64,000 bases of DNA. Origin: Neostapfia colusana. Its lineage: Eukaryota; Streptophyta; Magnoliopsida; Poales; Poaceae. The DNA is taken from NCBI GenBank assembly GCA_030760725.1, contig JASWHV010000018.1:21794273-21858272 (forward strand), given 5' to 3'. Below the pieces are notes generated by a model, which had not been told where the DNA came from, ran no database searches, and saw only the letters and a list, made by a program, of their open reading frames with translations. Below are positions 23,884-34,791 of the stretch, piece after piece. Position numbers and translations under genes: made by a program. Position 1 is the first letter of the stretch. Every line of letters begins with the position of its first letter.

Positions 23884-25008
23884 TGTCTAAGTGTTCGGTC
23901 GACACTTCCCCCGGGCCTGCACTGGGCAGCCCGCGGAGGTTCTTTTTTCAGCGGGGCTAGACTCCTAGCGGAAAGCTTGCGCAGATGGACGAGTTAGGGA
24001 GAGCTGGACACGGCGAGTTTTACGTGGTTCAGGCGCCGGAGCGTAAAACCCTACGTCCACGGCGAGCTATGGAGCTCGCTGTATTGCTTGCTGCTTAGGG
24101 CCGGGGGCCTGAGCTTGGGGGTGAGTTACAGCTTGAGAGTGTATGGCTAGCGTATGAGTTGCAAAATGCGAACCCATGGTGCGAATGGCTAGAGTGTGAA
24201 CCCCTGCTAATGTCGCCTACCCGAGCCTTTTATAGTCCAAGACTCGGGTGGCTTACAAGGGGGGCCGGGACCCGACAGTTGGTCCCGGGGAGATTGACTG
24301 ATATCTACCGTATCTGCAGTTATGTCGGTAGTTGTCTCTGCCGAAGGCTTCTGAGTCTTCGTCTTGTAGCTCTACCCATGCCGCATGCTAGTCATAGTGG
24401 ATGATGATGGCGGGGGCGGCATGGGATGTCTTGTCGCTGCGTTTATTGGCTGGCAGCCTCTGACACTGCGCGCCAGTCTGGGATGCGATTGGGCGCAACG
24501 GCACCTGACAGAGGCGTGCTCCGCGTCTCCGCGTCTTGGAAAGGCGTGGGCCTTGAATACCTTGTACGGGCAAGGTATGGGGCGTCTTTACACCCGCCGC
24601 CTATCGCTCGGGGGCAGGCAGCGCCGTTCTGCTGGCCACGTGGCGGGCCCGGAGCCCTCCTCAGAAGAGAGGGGGGTCCAGCCCCGCAGGACACGTGGAG
24701 CCTTCGGACCTCTCCCCGCGGAGGGGGAGGTTCGGCTTCTGTTGGCCACGTGGCGAGCCCGGAGCTCCTCTCTGAGGAGAGGGAGGTCCGGCCTCTCCGG
24801 ACACGCGGCACCTTCGGACCTCTCTCCCGCGGAGGGGGAGGTCCGGCTTCTGTATGCCACGTGGTGGGCCCGGAGCTCTCCTCTGAGGAGAGGGAGGTCC
24901 GGCCCCGCTGGACGCGTGGCACCTTCGGAGCTCTCCCTGCGGAGAAGGGCGAGATCCTTAGGCATTTTCCCCTGTGCGCGGGGGTACCCCATATCGAGGG
25001 TACCGACA
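23884..25008 (-). repeat. A4 5' LTR
   Basis: 1,125 bp, with TGTCTAAGTG at 23,884 and ACCGACA ending at 25,008. It is almost identical to 19,382-20,507, including the hairpin array, indicating a fairly recent insertion. The internal region begins with the primer-site-like GGCGCGCCAAA at 23,873-23,883. Confidence 0.88.
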
Positions 25009-25240
25009 GGGTGAAACTTGGCATGGACATCCTTAGCAAAGTGTAGGAGTTTTCATATGTCCAGCCCACCTATATCACATGTGGGAAATACCACTTTTGC
25101 AATGTGTGAGTTTGTTTTCTAATGAGCATGTTGATGGTGGTTACTTGCTCTTCATTTGTGTTCATCATCTTTCCCCAAATGAGGTGTGTGTGTGGGGTGA
25201 TGAACACTTCAACTAGGTGTCAAAAACTGAGGCCCTTACA

Positions 25241-25256
25241 TTCCTCCCCCCTTAAA
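25241..25256 (-). other. T1 polypurine tract
   Basis: On the minus strand TTTTAAGGGGGGAGGAA lies immediately before the LTR start TGTAAGG. It marks the junction between internal region and 3' LTR and confirms orientation. Confidence 0.8.
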
Positions 25257-25308
25257 AGATCTCGTCCCGAGATTATAAGGTGAAAATGATAGAGAGGACG
25301 GTGGAAAA

Positions 25309-28300
25309 TTACCGGATATGCGACGTGAAAAAGTCGGGGTAGTTAGCGCGAAGAAATTCTTCGCTCTCCCATGTCGCTTCGTCCATGGAGTGATTACTCC
25401 ATAAAACCTTGTAGAACCACAACGTACGGTTGCGTGTGGTTCGGGCCTTTTCATCGATAACCTGCACCGGTTCCTCCCGATAGGTGAGATCCGGTTGCAG
25501 TTCTTCAATGTCTTCCAGCTGAACGGCAGTTGATAGCTTGAGACACTTCCTCAGCTGGGAAATGTGAAAGACGCCGTGCACACCGGAAAGTGCTTCTGGT
25601 AATTTCAGCCGGTATGCCACTGATCCACATCTTTCGGTAATCTGGAATGGACCGATGAATCGGGGATTCCAACTTTCCTCTCACCCCAAATCTGTTTACG
25701 CCCTTCAATGGAGACACCCGTAGGTATACATGATCTCCAACTTCGAATTGTAATGGGCGCCTTCTTCGGTCCGCATACTGTTTCTGACGGGATTGAGCGG
25801 CTTTTAGGTTCGCTTGAATTAGTCGAACCTTTTCTTCCGTGTTGTTGACAAGGTCAATCCTGAAGGTAACCCTTTCGCCAGATTCACACCAATTCAGTGG
25901 TGTGCGGCATTTCCGCCCGTATAGCGCCTCGTAGGGCGCCATCTTGATGCTGGCTTGGTACCCATTATTGTACGAGAACTCGGCTAACGGCAAGTGATCA
26001 TTCCAATTCTTGCCGTGGTTGATAGCGCAAGCTCGTAGCATGTCTTCTAGAATCTGATTTACCCGCTCGGTTTGTCCCTCCGTCTGTGGGTGGTATGCTG
26101 AACTACGGATCAGCTTCGTCCCCAAGGCAGCGTGTAGCTGCTCCCAAAAACGGGACACAAATAAAGTGCCCCGATCCGATATGATAGTACGGGGTACGCC
26201 GTACAAGCATAGGATCCGTGAGATGTACAGTTCAGCGTACTTCTTGGCGTTGTAGTTGGTGTTGACCGGGATGAAATGGGCAACTTTGGTGAGCCGATCA
26301 ACGATCACCCACACAGAATCATGTTTCTGCAAGGTGGTGGGTAAACCGACGATGAAATCCATGCTCACATCCTCCCATTTCCAGGCAGGAATGCCCAGTG
26401 GTTGCAGCAGTCCCGGTCTCCGCATATGGTCTGCCTTCACCCTTCGACATGTATCACACTCGGACACGTATTTTGCAGTCTCACGCTTCATCCGTGTCCA
26501 CCAAAACTTGCTTCTGAGTTCTTGATACATCTTGTTGCTGCCGGGGTGAATAGAAAACTTTGACAAGTGAGCCTCATCAAAGATTTTCTTCCGTAATTCC
26601 GGGTTACGAGGTACGACGATCCGGTCCTTGAACCATAGGACGCCGTCTCCGTCCTTCCGGAAACATTTCAGCTCCCCACTCTCTACACGTCTCCGCAAAT
26701 GTGACATGCCCTTGTCATTCTTCTGGGCTGCCGCTATCTCTTCACGGACGGTGGGGATCAAAGCTAGGTTGTAGAGAGCTCCGTGTGGAATCACATGTAG
26801 TGGTGGTTCGCTCTCTTCCAACGGTGTGATGGTCAGACTGTTGACGTGTGACTTGCGGCTCAGCGCATCTGCCACTACGTTTGCTTTGCCCGGATGATAA
26901 TGGATCTCTATTTCGTAATCCTTTATCAATTCTAACCATCTTCGCTGCCTCATGTTCAACTCCTTCTGAGTGAATATGTACTTGAGGCTTTTGTGGTCGG
27001 TATACAAATGTACGAGGTTACCGAGTAGGTAGTGCCTCCACATTTTCAGTGCAAGTACCACGGCAGCGAGCTCCAAATCGTGAGTTGGATAATTTTGCTC
27101 ATGGTTTCTAAGCTGCCGTGACCCATACGCGACCACCCTTCGGTCTTGGATCAGCACACATCCGAGCCCAATGCCGGATGCATCGCAGTACACATCGAGC
27201 GGTCTTGTTGTGTCTGGCTGCGCCAAAACCGGTGCTGATGTCAGGTGCTTGACTAAAGCCTTGAATGCTGCTTCACATGCTGGACTCCAAACATATTTGG
27301 TAGCCTTCTTCAGCAGCTCTGTCATTGGCTTGGCAATCTTCGAGAAGTTCGGAATGAACCTCCGATAATATCCCGCGAGTCCGAGGAAACTCCGTACCTC
27401 GTGAACAGTTCTCGGGGATTTCCAATTCAGCACTTGAGTGATCTTGCTCGGGTCCACAGCGATACCCTCCGCTGAGATGATATGCCCGAGGAAAGGCACT
27501 TGCGATATCCAAAACTCGCATTTGCTGAATTTTGCATATAACTTGTGATCCCGCAGCCGTTGCAAGACTATACGCAGATGCTTCTTGTGATCTTCCTCCG
27601 ACTTGGAATATACCAGGATATCGTCGATGAAGACCACGACAAATTTGTCCAGCTCCGGCATGAACACCGAGTTCATCAAGTACATGAAGTGAGCTGGAGC
27701 ATTGGTGAGGCCGAAGGACATGACCAGGTACTCATAAAGTCCGTACCTTGTCGAGAAAGCTGTCTTTGGAATGTCCTCAGCCCTTATCTTAATCTGATGG
27801 TACCCGGATCTTAAATCCATTTTGGAAAAGATCTTTGCTTCGACCTACTGATCAAACAACATGTCGATCCGTGGCAACGGGTACTTGTTCTTGATGGTTA
27901 CGGCATTTAATGGACGATAGTCCACACAAAGCCGTAACCTCTCATCCTTCTTCTTGACAAATAATGCCGAAAAGCCCCATGGCGAGGAGCTCGGCCTAAT
28001 AAACCCCTTCTCGAGAAGGTCCGTGAGCTGAGTCTTCAGTTCAGCCAACTCCTTGGGCGCCATCTTGTACGGCCTTCGGGATATTGGCATGGTTCCCGAT
28101 GCAAGTTCAATCTTGAACTCCACCTCTCTATCGGGCGGCATTCCCGACAAATCATCCGGGAATACGTCAGGGAACTCTCGGACCACTGGAATATCCTCCA
28201 ATCTGATGGTTGTGGCTTGATAGACACTTGGAAGTTTTATTTCTGGACTGTCCAGAAATAATGAGTGAGACTCGTGCACTTCTGAGTTTAAGTGCACGAC

Positions 28301-29860
28301 TCGGAGGACGGTGTCTAAAACAGCGTTGTGGCGGGTTAACCACGACATCCCTAAGATGACATCGACCTTTTGTCCCTCTAAAATTATGAGAGACGTAGGG
28401 TAAACTCTACCCTCTAAGCACAATGGCGCTTTTGGGACCATCATGCTTGCTGAAATTTTCCCACCCGGTGAACAGATCACATAAGGACTATTGGTGGGTA
28501 GTATTTGCAAGCTATATCTACCAATGAAAGCTTGGCTAATGAAGCTATGCGTGGCGCCTGAATCAAATAGTACTATAGCGGGATGATGGTGGAGTTGGAA
28601 CATACCCGCAAGGATTGGCTCGCCCTCCGGCACGTCCTCAATGGCAAGCTGGTGGACGGTGCCGGGCCTAGGGTTTGCCCGCCACGCATTAGTAGGGTTC
28701 CGGGGTTGATTCCTCCACAGAAACTGTGGTGCCACTCCGCCGCCTTGCCTCTCCGGGCAACTGCTCGCGAAGTGTCCTGGACGACCACACTTGTAACATG
28801 TGGCCGCTGCTGGTGTAGTGCTCGGGGGACGAAAGCCCGGCATGCGTTGCTGAGGTGCAAACGCACGCGGCATCGCCCGCTGCTGCTGTTGTTGTTGCGG
28901 TGGTACTGGCAGTGCCGGCCTGAATGCCGGTGAAGAGTACAGCCGACTGCAGAACGGCATCGACCGCTGTGGTGGCTGCCAGCGTGGACCTGATGGTGGG
29001 CGATTCACCATCCGAAACTTCTGAGAAGGACCGCCTCCTTCTCCGCTGCTCCGCGGCGCGCTTCACTTTCGCTCTGCCGCCGCCAACTCCTTGCCGGAGT
29101 CCTCTTGAACAATCGCAGCATCAATGATGTCGTTGAGGCTGCCGCGATTGAACATCGCCAACTTGTCCTTCAGGAGCGGGTTAAGCCCCTGGTAAAAGTG
29201 GTCCCGCCGCTTCTCGTCCGTATCTGCGTTATACGACGCGTAGAGCGCGAGATCGTTGAACGCTCTGGAGTATTCCAGCGTGTTCCGGCTCCCTTGTTGC
29301 AGGTGTAAGAATTCCTGTGTCTTCCTCTTCATTAAACCTGGCGGTATATGATAGGCCCTGAAGGCCGTCCGAAACTCCGTCCAGGTCATCACTCGGTCGG
29401 TGGGCTGTGAAGCACAGAAGTTGACCCACCACGCGCTCGCGGATCCTTGGAGCTGCTGGACCACGAACTGAGTCTTGCGCTGCTCGCTTATCTGGAGCAG
29501 CCCAAACTTCATCTCTATGGCGCGGAGCCAGTTGTCCGCGTCAAGTGGTTCATCCGCCCTTGAGAATACCGGGGGATGAGTCGCCAGGAAGTCGGAGTAG
29601 GAGCTCTGTTGACGCTCCTCCCGGTCTTGACGTCTCTCTGGGCGAGACGTATTGGCGATGAGAGTCTGCAGCAACTCCGTGTGCTGCTGATGCGAGCCCG
29701 CCATTGCCGCGACGATGTCGGCCAATGTAACCGTTGGCAGTGGCGGTGGTGGTGTTTGCTGTTGCTGCTGGTGCCCTGAGGAGTCCTCGGGAGGTGGTTG
29801 GGAGGTCTCTCCCCCTTGACTGGTACCCCCAACGTCAGGGTTGGCACGAGTACGCGTCAT
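25309..29860 (-). pseudogene. T1 gag-pol (Ty3/gypsy chromovirus), two stops and one frameshift
   Basis: One reading frame from ATG 29,860. Gag core at about 29,300-29,650 is followed by an in-frame TGA (29,063-29,065), zinc knuckle CYKCGRPGHFASSC (about 28,790), aspartic protease DSGATHSF (about 28,560), and reverse transcriptase interrupted by a TAG (27,845-27,847) just before DLRSGYHQIK. RT resumes with the FIDDILVY motif, then RNase H (YCDASGIGLG), the integrase HHCC zinc finger and the integrase core (ISDRGTLF, AYHPQTEGQTER). A one-base frameshift near 25,669 precedes the conserved C-terminal segment with a chromodomain-like end (KVLWSNHSMDEATWE). Stops of the CGA/CAG to TGA/TAG kind fit methylation-driven decay. 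Not functional. Confidence 0.88.
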
Positions 29861-30129
29861 TCTGAAATTCAAAACAGCAGCAATTAGCACATGTCTTACT
29901 TAAAATTCCATAAGCAACAGTAGGTATTGAAGTGACACATGATTAATTTGTACAACATTCACATATATTGATAAAGCATAAACTTTATACAAGATACATT
30001 ATTCTCGGTTCTCCGAGAAGTCGTGCTCATGTCGTCACTACCTATACATACGCTACTGTCTACACGACATGTCACTGATTACAAAAGTTGGGTTACGCTA
30101 CCCTGGCTGCCCTACTTGGCAACTGTAAC
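29861..30129 (-). other. T1 spacer between gag and pre-gag ORF
   Basis: AT-rich, no coding frame. It ends with GTAAC (30,125-30,129), the left target duplication of A2. Confidence 0.6.
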
Positions 30130-31144
30130 TGTCGATACCTGAGATATGGGGTACCCCCGCGCACAGGGGAAAATGCCTAAGGAACTCGCCCTTCTCCGTA
30201 GGGAGAGCTCCGAAGGCGCCACGCGTCCGGCGGGGCCAGACCTCCCTCTCCTCAGAGGAGAGCTCCGGGCCCGCCACGTGGCATACAGAAGCCGGACCTC
30301 CCCCTCCGCGGGAGAGAGGTCCGAAGGCGCCACGCGTCCAGCGGGGCCGGACCTCCCTCTCCTCAGAGGAGAGCTCCGGGCCCGCCACGTGGCAGCGGAA
30401 CGGCGCTGCCTGCCCCCGAGCGATAGGCAGCGGGTGTAAAGACGCCCCATACATTGCCCGTACAAGGTATTCAAGGCCCGCGTCTTCCCAAGACGGGGAG
30501 ACGCGGAGCACGCTTCTATCAGGTGCCGTTGCGCCCAGTCGCATCACAGACTGGCACGCGGTGTCAGAACCTGCCAGCCAATAAACACCGCGACAAGACA
30601 TCCCATGCCGCCTGCGCCGTCATCAACCACTACGACTAGCATGCGGCATGGGCAGGGCGGCAAGATGAAGACTCAGAAGCCTTCAACCAGAGGCAACTAC
30701 CGGCATAACTGCAGATACGGTAGATAATAGACAATCTTCCCGAGACCACCTGTCGGGTCCCGGCCCCCCTTGTAAGCTGCCTGAGTCTTGGACTATAAAA
30801 GGCTCGGGTAGGCGACGATAGCAAGGGTTCGCACTCTAGCCATCAGCACCTTGGGTTCGCACTCTGCAACTCATACGCTAGCCATACACTCCCAAGCTCT
30901 AACTCACCCCCAAGCTCAGGACTCCGGCCCTGAGCAGCAAGCAATACAACGAGCTCCATAGCTCGCCGTGGACGTAGGGTTTTACGCTCCGGTGGCCTGA
31001 AGCACGTAAAACTCACCGCGTCAAGCTCTTACTAACTCGTCCATCCGCGCAAGCTCTCCGCAAGGGACTAGCCCCACCGAAAAAAGAACCTCCGCAGGCT
31101 GCCCAGTGCAGGCCCGGGGGAAGTGTCGACCGAACACTTCGACA
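30130..31144 (+). repeat. A2 5' LTR
   Basis: 1,015 bp, TGTCGATACC to CTTCGACA. The hairpin/CACGTG array at 30,200-30,400 is shorter than in A1, A4 and A5, which explains the shorter LTR. The internal region follows with TTTGGCGCGCCAGG. Confidence 0.9.
30794..30800 (+). promoter_or_regulatory. TATA box of A2 LTR
   Basis: TATAAAA within GGACTATAAAAGGCTCGGG, conserved at the same place in all family A LTRs (for example 46,714-46,720 in A3). It is the likely core promoter of the element, downstream of the CACGTG-bearing array. Confidence 0.7.
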
Positions 31145-31158
31145 TTTGGCGCGCCAGG
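31145..31158 (+). other. A2 putative primer-binding site
   Basis: TTTGGCGCGCCAGG directly follows the 5' LTR, the expected place for the tRNA primer site. The same motif follows A1, A3 and A4 5' LTRs. I did not assign the tRNA. Confidence 0.6.
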
Positions 31159-31200
31159 AAGGAGGCTTTTCCCTTGCGCGACGAGTTTCCGCTGACGAAG

Positions 31201-32934
31201 ATGACCAAGCTTCCTTCAGCGGCAAACTCTCCTCCTCCGCGTTCACGGCGAACCGTGACCAGCGGGGAGTACATGTCGACGCACTCAGGACGGAGTGTGT
31301 CGGCACAAGCTGGTAGCCAGCAGCCGACTCCGGCAATGCAGGCTCCAACCAGCGTCAGATCTTCTGCAGCGCTGAGCGTACCCCACAGGGGTGCGCTAGC
31401 TGCAGCAAGAGCGCTACTGCGCAATCCACCTGCTGGGGACGCGCCTCAGGCAGCGACCCAACAGTGGATTCGCGAGGTAGACCACCTCGTCGTCGCCGCC
31501 GCAAACCTTCGACTTCGGCGGGGACGACGCTCCGGCCAACCGGCTGTGTCGCTGAAGCGCACGCCAACGGTTGACGGACAGACGGCGGATTCCAGCTCCA
31601 CCAGGCTTCAGTCGACGGACCTGGGGACAGAGCTGGAACGGTGCCACTTGGGCCAGGATGCCCGGGTGTACCTCGAGCGACGTCGAGAAAGGCGTCACAA
31701 CCAAGAGGCTGGCGACAGCATGACATCAGCCTCGACCCAGCCTGAGGCGCAGACCTTCGCCACACGACCTCTGCCCCAGGCGTATGTCGTGCAGCATATG
31801 CCACAGCCATATGCCCTGCAAACGGCGCCCCCGGTCTATGGCGCAGCCTTGCCCATACCGGGGTACACTGTGCCAGTGGCGAACCAAGCGTTCGCAGCAC
31901 CAATACCTGCAGCAGCAGGTGCAGGATGTGCGGCCCTTGTACCCCACCTTCGCTTCGCGAGGTGGCCGCGCAAGTTCCGGCTGCACCTGCCCGAGAAGTA
32001 CGACGGTAGCGTCAACCCGGCGAAGTTCCTCCAGATCTACTCCACCGCCGTACTTGCCGCAGGAGGGGACGAGGCTGTCATGGCCAACTACTTCCCCGTC
32101 GCCTTGACCGGCCCAGCTCGGTCTTGGCTCATGAATCTACCTCAGGGGTCCATAACTTCCTGGGGAGAGCTCTGCCGGCAGTTCGTTGCCAACTTCGGCA
32201 GCTCCTACACCCGTCCCGGCACGGAGCTTGACCTCCACGCCATCAAGCAACAACCTGGGGAGTCGCTGCGCTCTTTCATCCAGCGGTTCTCCCAGGTACG
32301 CAACACCATCCCACATATCCAAAGTGCTTCTGTGGTGGTGGCGTTCCGACAGGGTGTCCGGGACGAGAAAATGCTTGAGAAGCTCGCGACTAAAGAGGTC
32401 CGCGACGTCTCTGAGCTCTTCAGTCCGGCGGACAAATGCGCCAGAGCAGCTGAAGGGCAGAACTGGCACTCTCTGCCGACCTCCAAGCCAGGTGGACAAC
32501 CCAGGTCCGGCGCTGCTGCCTATGGGGGTGGCAAGAAGGCCAAGAACCGGGGGAGTGGCAAGATGAAGTCATCGTTCACGGCTCCCGTCGCCGCAGCAGC
32601 GACGGCTAGTGGAGCTCGGGGGCCACGCCCCGACAAAAGGCAGCGGCAGTCACCGGCCCCAGACAGTGACCAGGGCGGGCTATGCCCCGTGCATGGCGCC
32701 GGCAACCATACTGCTGCCGAGTGCTGGGATATCCAGAGGCTCGCAGAGCGCTTCCGCAAAGGAAGACAGCAGAGAGCTGAAGCACCGCCTTACCCTCAGA
32801 GGGATGGCAAACAGAAGGTCGATGCCCCAGTCACCGCCGCCCATCAGGTGGGGTTCCAGGAGCCTCAGTGCGTCATAAAGACAGTGCATAACGGTGAGGA
32901 CTCCAGCTCTGACGGTGATGGGCCAGGGCGGTAG
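31201..32934 (+). CDS. A2 Gag (capsid/nucleocapsid) of Tat-type gypsy element, intact
   Basis: 577-residue open frame starting at ATG 31,201 (MTKLPSA), 56 nt after the LTR. The first ~270 residues are low-complexity, Ala/Pro/Gln-rich. The retrotransposon gag core spans about residues 270-400 (FPVALTGPARSWLMNLP, SWGELCRQFVANFGSS, RSFIQRFSQVRNTIPHIQ). Near residue 495 is a CPVHGAGNHTAAEC motif, which I read as the variant nucleocapsid zinc knuckle of the Tat lineage. Gag forms the virus-like particle that packages element RNA. It is followed by TAG and spacer rather than by protease or RT, so the element is non-autonomous. This is the only gag of the four family A copies with no stop or deletion, although it sits in an element that lost its interior. 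Confidence 0.88.
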   Translation: MTKLPSAANSPPPRSRRTVTSGEYMSTHSGRSVSAQAGSQQPTPAMQAPTSVRSSAALSVPHRGALAAARALLRNPPAGDAPQAATQQWIREVDHLVVAAANLRLRRGRRSGQPAVSLKRTPTVDGQTADSSSTRLQSTDLGTELERCHLGQDARVYLERRRERRHNQEAGDSMTSASTQPEAQTFATRPLPQAYVVQHMPQPYALQTAPPVYGAALPIPGYTVPVANQAFAAPIPAAAGAGCAALVPHLRFARWPRKFRLHLPEKYDGSVNPAKFLQIYSTAVLAAGGDEAVMANYFPVALTGPARSWLMNLPQGSITSWGELCRQFVANFGSSYTRPGTELDLHAIKQQPGESLRSFIQRFSQVRNTIPHIQSASVVVAFRQGVRDEKMLEKLATKEVRDVSELFSPADKCARAAEGQNWHSLPTSKPGGQPRSGAAAYGGGKKAKNRGSGKMKSSFTAPVAAAATASGARGPRPDKRQRQSPAPDSDQGGLCPVHGAGNHTAAECWDIQRLAERFRKGRQQRAEAPPYPQRDGKQKVDAPVTAAHQVGFQEPQCVIKTVHNGEDSSSDGDGPGR

Positions 32935-33668
32935 CCAACTGTGGCACGCCTCCGTGCTTCGGACATACCTCCCGAGGGCCGCCCAAGATCTGTCAACCCC
33001 TTGAAGGCCTTGCCAGAAGGGGAAGATGCCTTGGGTCATCCAAGACGAGCCCGGGTCCACCTACCCCTTGAAGGCCTTAGCCAGAAGGGGAGAACTCCCC
33101 GGGGGCCCCTAGGAGAATCCGTGCAGGAACTGATCCAGCGCGAAGATGACAACCTCGTCAACGAGACTCGGCTGCAGGTAACACCCCACAACGCGCGGTC
33201 TCGGCTGATGCTCTAAGCACTACCGCCAAAGAACCGAACGCATCGGGGACCTGCAGGAGGGCGACCTGGTGTCGCGGTACGCTCTATTCCAAAAAGGACC
33301 CATAAACTCTCCCCCAGCAGGGAAGGTCCCTTCTGAATCATGAAAGCTGCCGCCCCAGGTACACATGCCTTTCAACCGAGTGTGGGATCCGTTCCCAAAA
33401 AACCATTGCCATGAAGCAACACTATAAGTCCTACTTCCCGAGCATCAGTAGAACAGAGTTATTCCCTTCTATAATGAATCCCATAGAATTTAGGAACAGA
33501 GCTTGGGGCAGCTAAGTCTCAAGGGATGGTACAGGACTACGTCCAGTTTAGCCTGGTTCCGACCCTAAGCGCGTAGAGTCTTGCTTCCCTTGTAGGCGAG
33601 GCGGAATATTGCCTCCATGTACAGCCAGAATTCCACCTATGGGCATGAATACAGAAACCTGTTCTACT
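32935..33668 (+). other. A2 post-gag spacer
   Basis: Noncoding. It matches the spacer after gag in A3 (48,813-49,670), including two phrases with CCTTGAAGGCCTT. It shows that gag is followed by noncoding DNA, not pol, in both copies. Confidence 0.7.
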
Positions 33669-33838
33669 TAGGGTTTTACGCTCCGGCGGCCTGAACCACG
33701 TAAAACTCACCGCGTCAAGCTCTTACTAACTCGTCCATCTACGCAAGCTCTCCGCAAGGGACTAGCCCCACCGAAAAAAGAACCTCCGCGGGCTGCCCAG
33801 TGCAGGCCCGGGGGAAGTGTCGACCGAACACTTCGACA
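33669..33838 (+). repeat. A2 3' LTR stub
   Basis: Only the final ~170 bp of the LTR survive (GGGTTTTACGCTCC to CTTCGACA). The join to spacer sequence shares TAG with both parents. Confidence 0.9.
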
Positions 33839-33846
33839 GTAACCCT

Positions 33847-34791
33847 CTACTCGGAGTAGAACTCGACCTCCTGTGGTTCGTCCTCCTCCGGTACCTCTGC
33901 TGGTGGCTCTGGATCTACCACCTCTTCTCCCATCCCGGGTTCTCCCATTGCTGGAAGGCCCAAGACCACCGGTATGCCCAATACCGGAGGTACGAGGTCC
34001 TGCAAAGCATGCACCTCATCCATAGCCTGGTTGTAGTCCTCTTCCCAGCCTTGTCCTTCCTCAATAGCGTCGTCCCGCTCTTGAGCAAGGTCCTCATTCT
34101 ACTGGGTTAGGGTCTGCACCAGCTCTTGCAACGCCGCGATGTCAATACGGCTTTTCTTCTTCGCCTTCTTCAGACGATGCAACTGATTGTGTTGTTCATT
34201 CAGTCGCTTGATCGTCGGAAGGAGCACATTGCGGAGTGCTCTGTGAGCACTCTCGAAATGGTCTCCACGGCTCGTGCTCTCCTTGAGCTTCGTGGCGAGA
34301 TGCTCCGTATGAACAGCTTGGCTGTCCATCACGGCGTTTCCCGCCCTCATCTGGAGGCCGAGATTTGCCTCCGCGGGGTTGTACCTTGGGCAACTCGGGT
34401 CCGTTGCCTCCAGGTACCTCTCTTCCCACACATGCCGAGCCCGTCCCTCCACCAGAACGAGCGCGTATGGAGTGCCCTCCATAGCCTGCACGTGTAGTTG
34501 GCAGAAACGTGACATAGTGTCACGGGCTGCCACTTGCCACATCCCTTCCGGTTGTCTTCCTCTCACCGTGACGGTGAACGGCACCCAACCGGGTGACGTA
34601 GGTCCTGCAGGGTCTTCGACATGGATCGTCCACGTCTTGTTCCCCTCTTCGCCTTCCTCCTTGGTGAAGTACTGCGGCATCTGGTTGTACCCAAAATATT
34701 GGAGCATTTGCCACAATGCTTCCGGGTATTCGCTATGGTGAGAACAGTGGGACATCACCCGCCCGTTCTCCAACTTCTTATCTGCTGTCAT
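33847..34791 (-). pseudogene. T1 pre-gag ORF (ORF0), one in-frame stop
   Basis: A 314-codon frame from ATG 34,791 to TAG 33,847, upstream of gag and on the same strand, with a single in-frame TAG at 34,099-34,101 (codon 231). The N-terminal two thirds have an aromatic, Met-rich opening and a WTIHVEDPAG-type motif. A basic helical segment with LKKAKKKSR follows at about residues 210-220, then an acidic C terminus rich in Glu and Pro. No catalytic motif is visible. Extra pre-gag ORFs have been reported, as I recall, in rice gypsy elements such as RIRE3 and RIRE8. T2 has one in the same place. Function unknown. A2 inserted only a few bases beyond its stop codon. Confidence 0.72.

Larger units (their letters stand above)
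19382..25008 (-). mobile_element. A4: deleted Tat-type gypsy element inside T1 LTR
   Basis: LTRs 19,382-20,507 and 23,884-25,008 (1,126 and 1,125 bp) are nearly identical. Minus orientation is shown by the primer-site-like GGCGCGCCAAA at 23,873-23,883 and by gag beside it. The interior of only ~3.4 kb holds a shortened gag, an RNase H remnant and a tandem repeat. The flanks are TGATG on the left and GGGTG on the right, so the target duplication is imperfect. Confidence 0.85.
15561..25240 (-). repeat. T1 3' LTR, split by A4
   Basis: The two parts, 15,561-19,381 and 25,009-25,240, make an LTR of about 4.05 kb. The minus-strand start TGTAAGGGCC at 25,240 abuts a polypurine tract and the end GGTCGTGTCA is at 15,561. 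The 15,561-17,761 part is matched almost base for base by 36,289-38,488. The 17,780-18,950 part is GC-rich and the flanking parts AT-rich, so base composition changes sharply along one LTR. No convincing gene inside. Confidence 0.85.
30130..33838 (+). mobile_element. A2: gag-only Tat-type element inside T1
   Basis: Plus-strand element with perfect target duplication GTAAC at 30,125-30,129 and 33,839-33,843. It has a full 5' LTR (30,130-31,144), an intact gag (31,201-32,934) and ~730 bp of spacer, then jumps straight into the last 170 bp of the 3' LTR. The jump occurs at a shared TAG (33,669-33,671), so the post-gag interior and most of the 3' LTR were removed by a microhomology deletion. Confidence 0.92.

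Noticed and set aside
34126..34741. Plus-strand frames opposite the T1 pre-gag ORF
   Set aside because: Shadows of the minus-strand ORF, which has an ATG start and the position expected of a pre-gag ORF.
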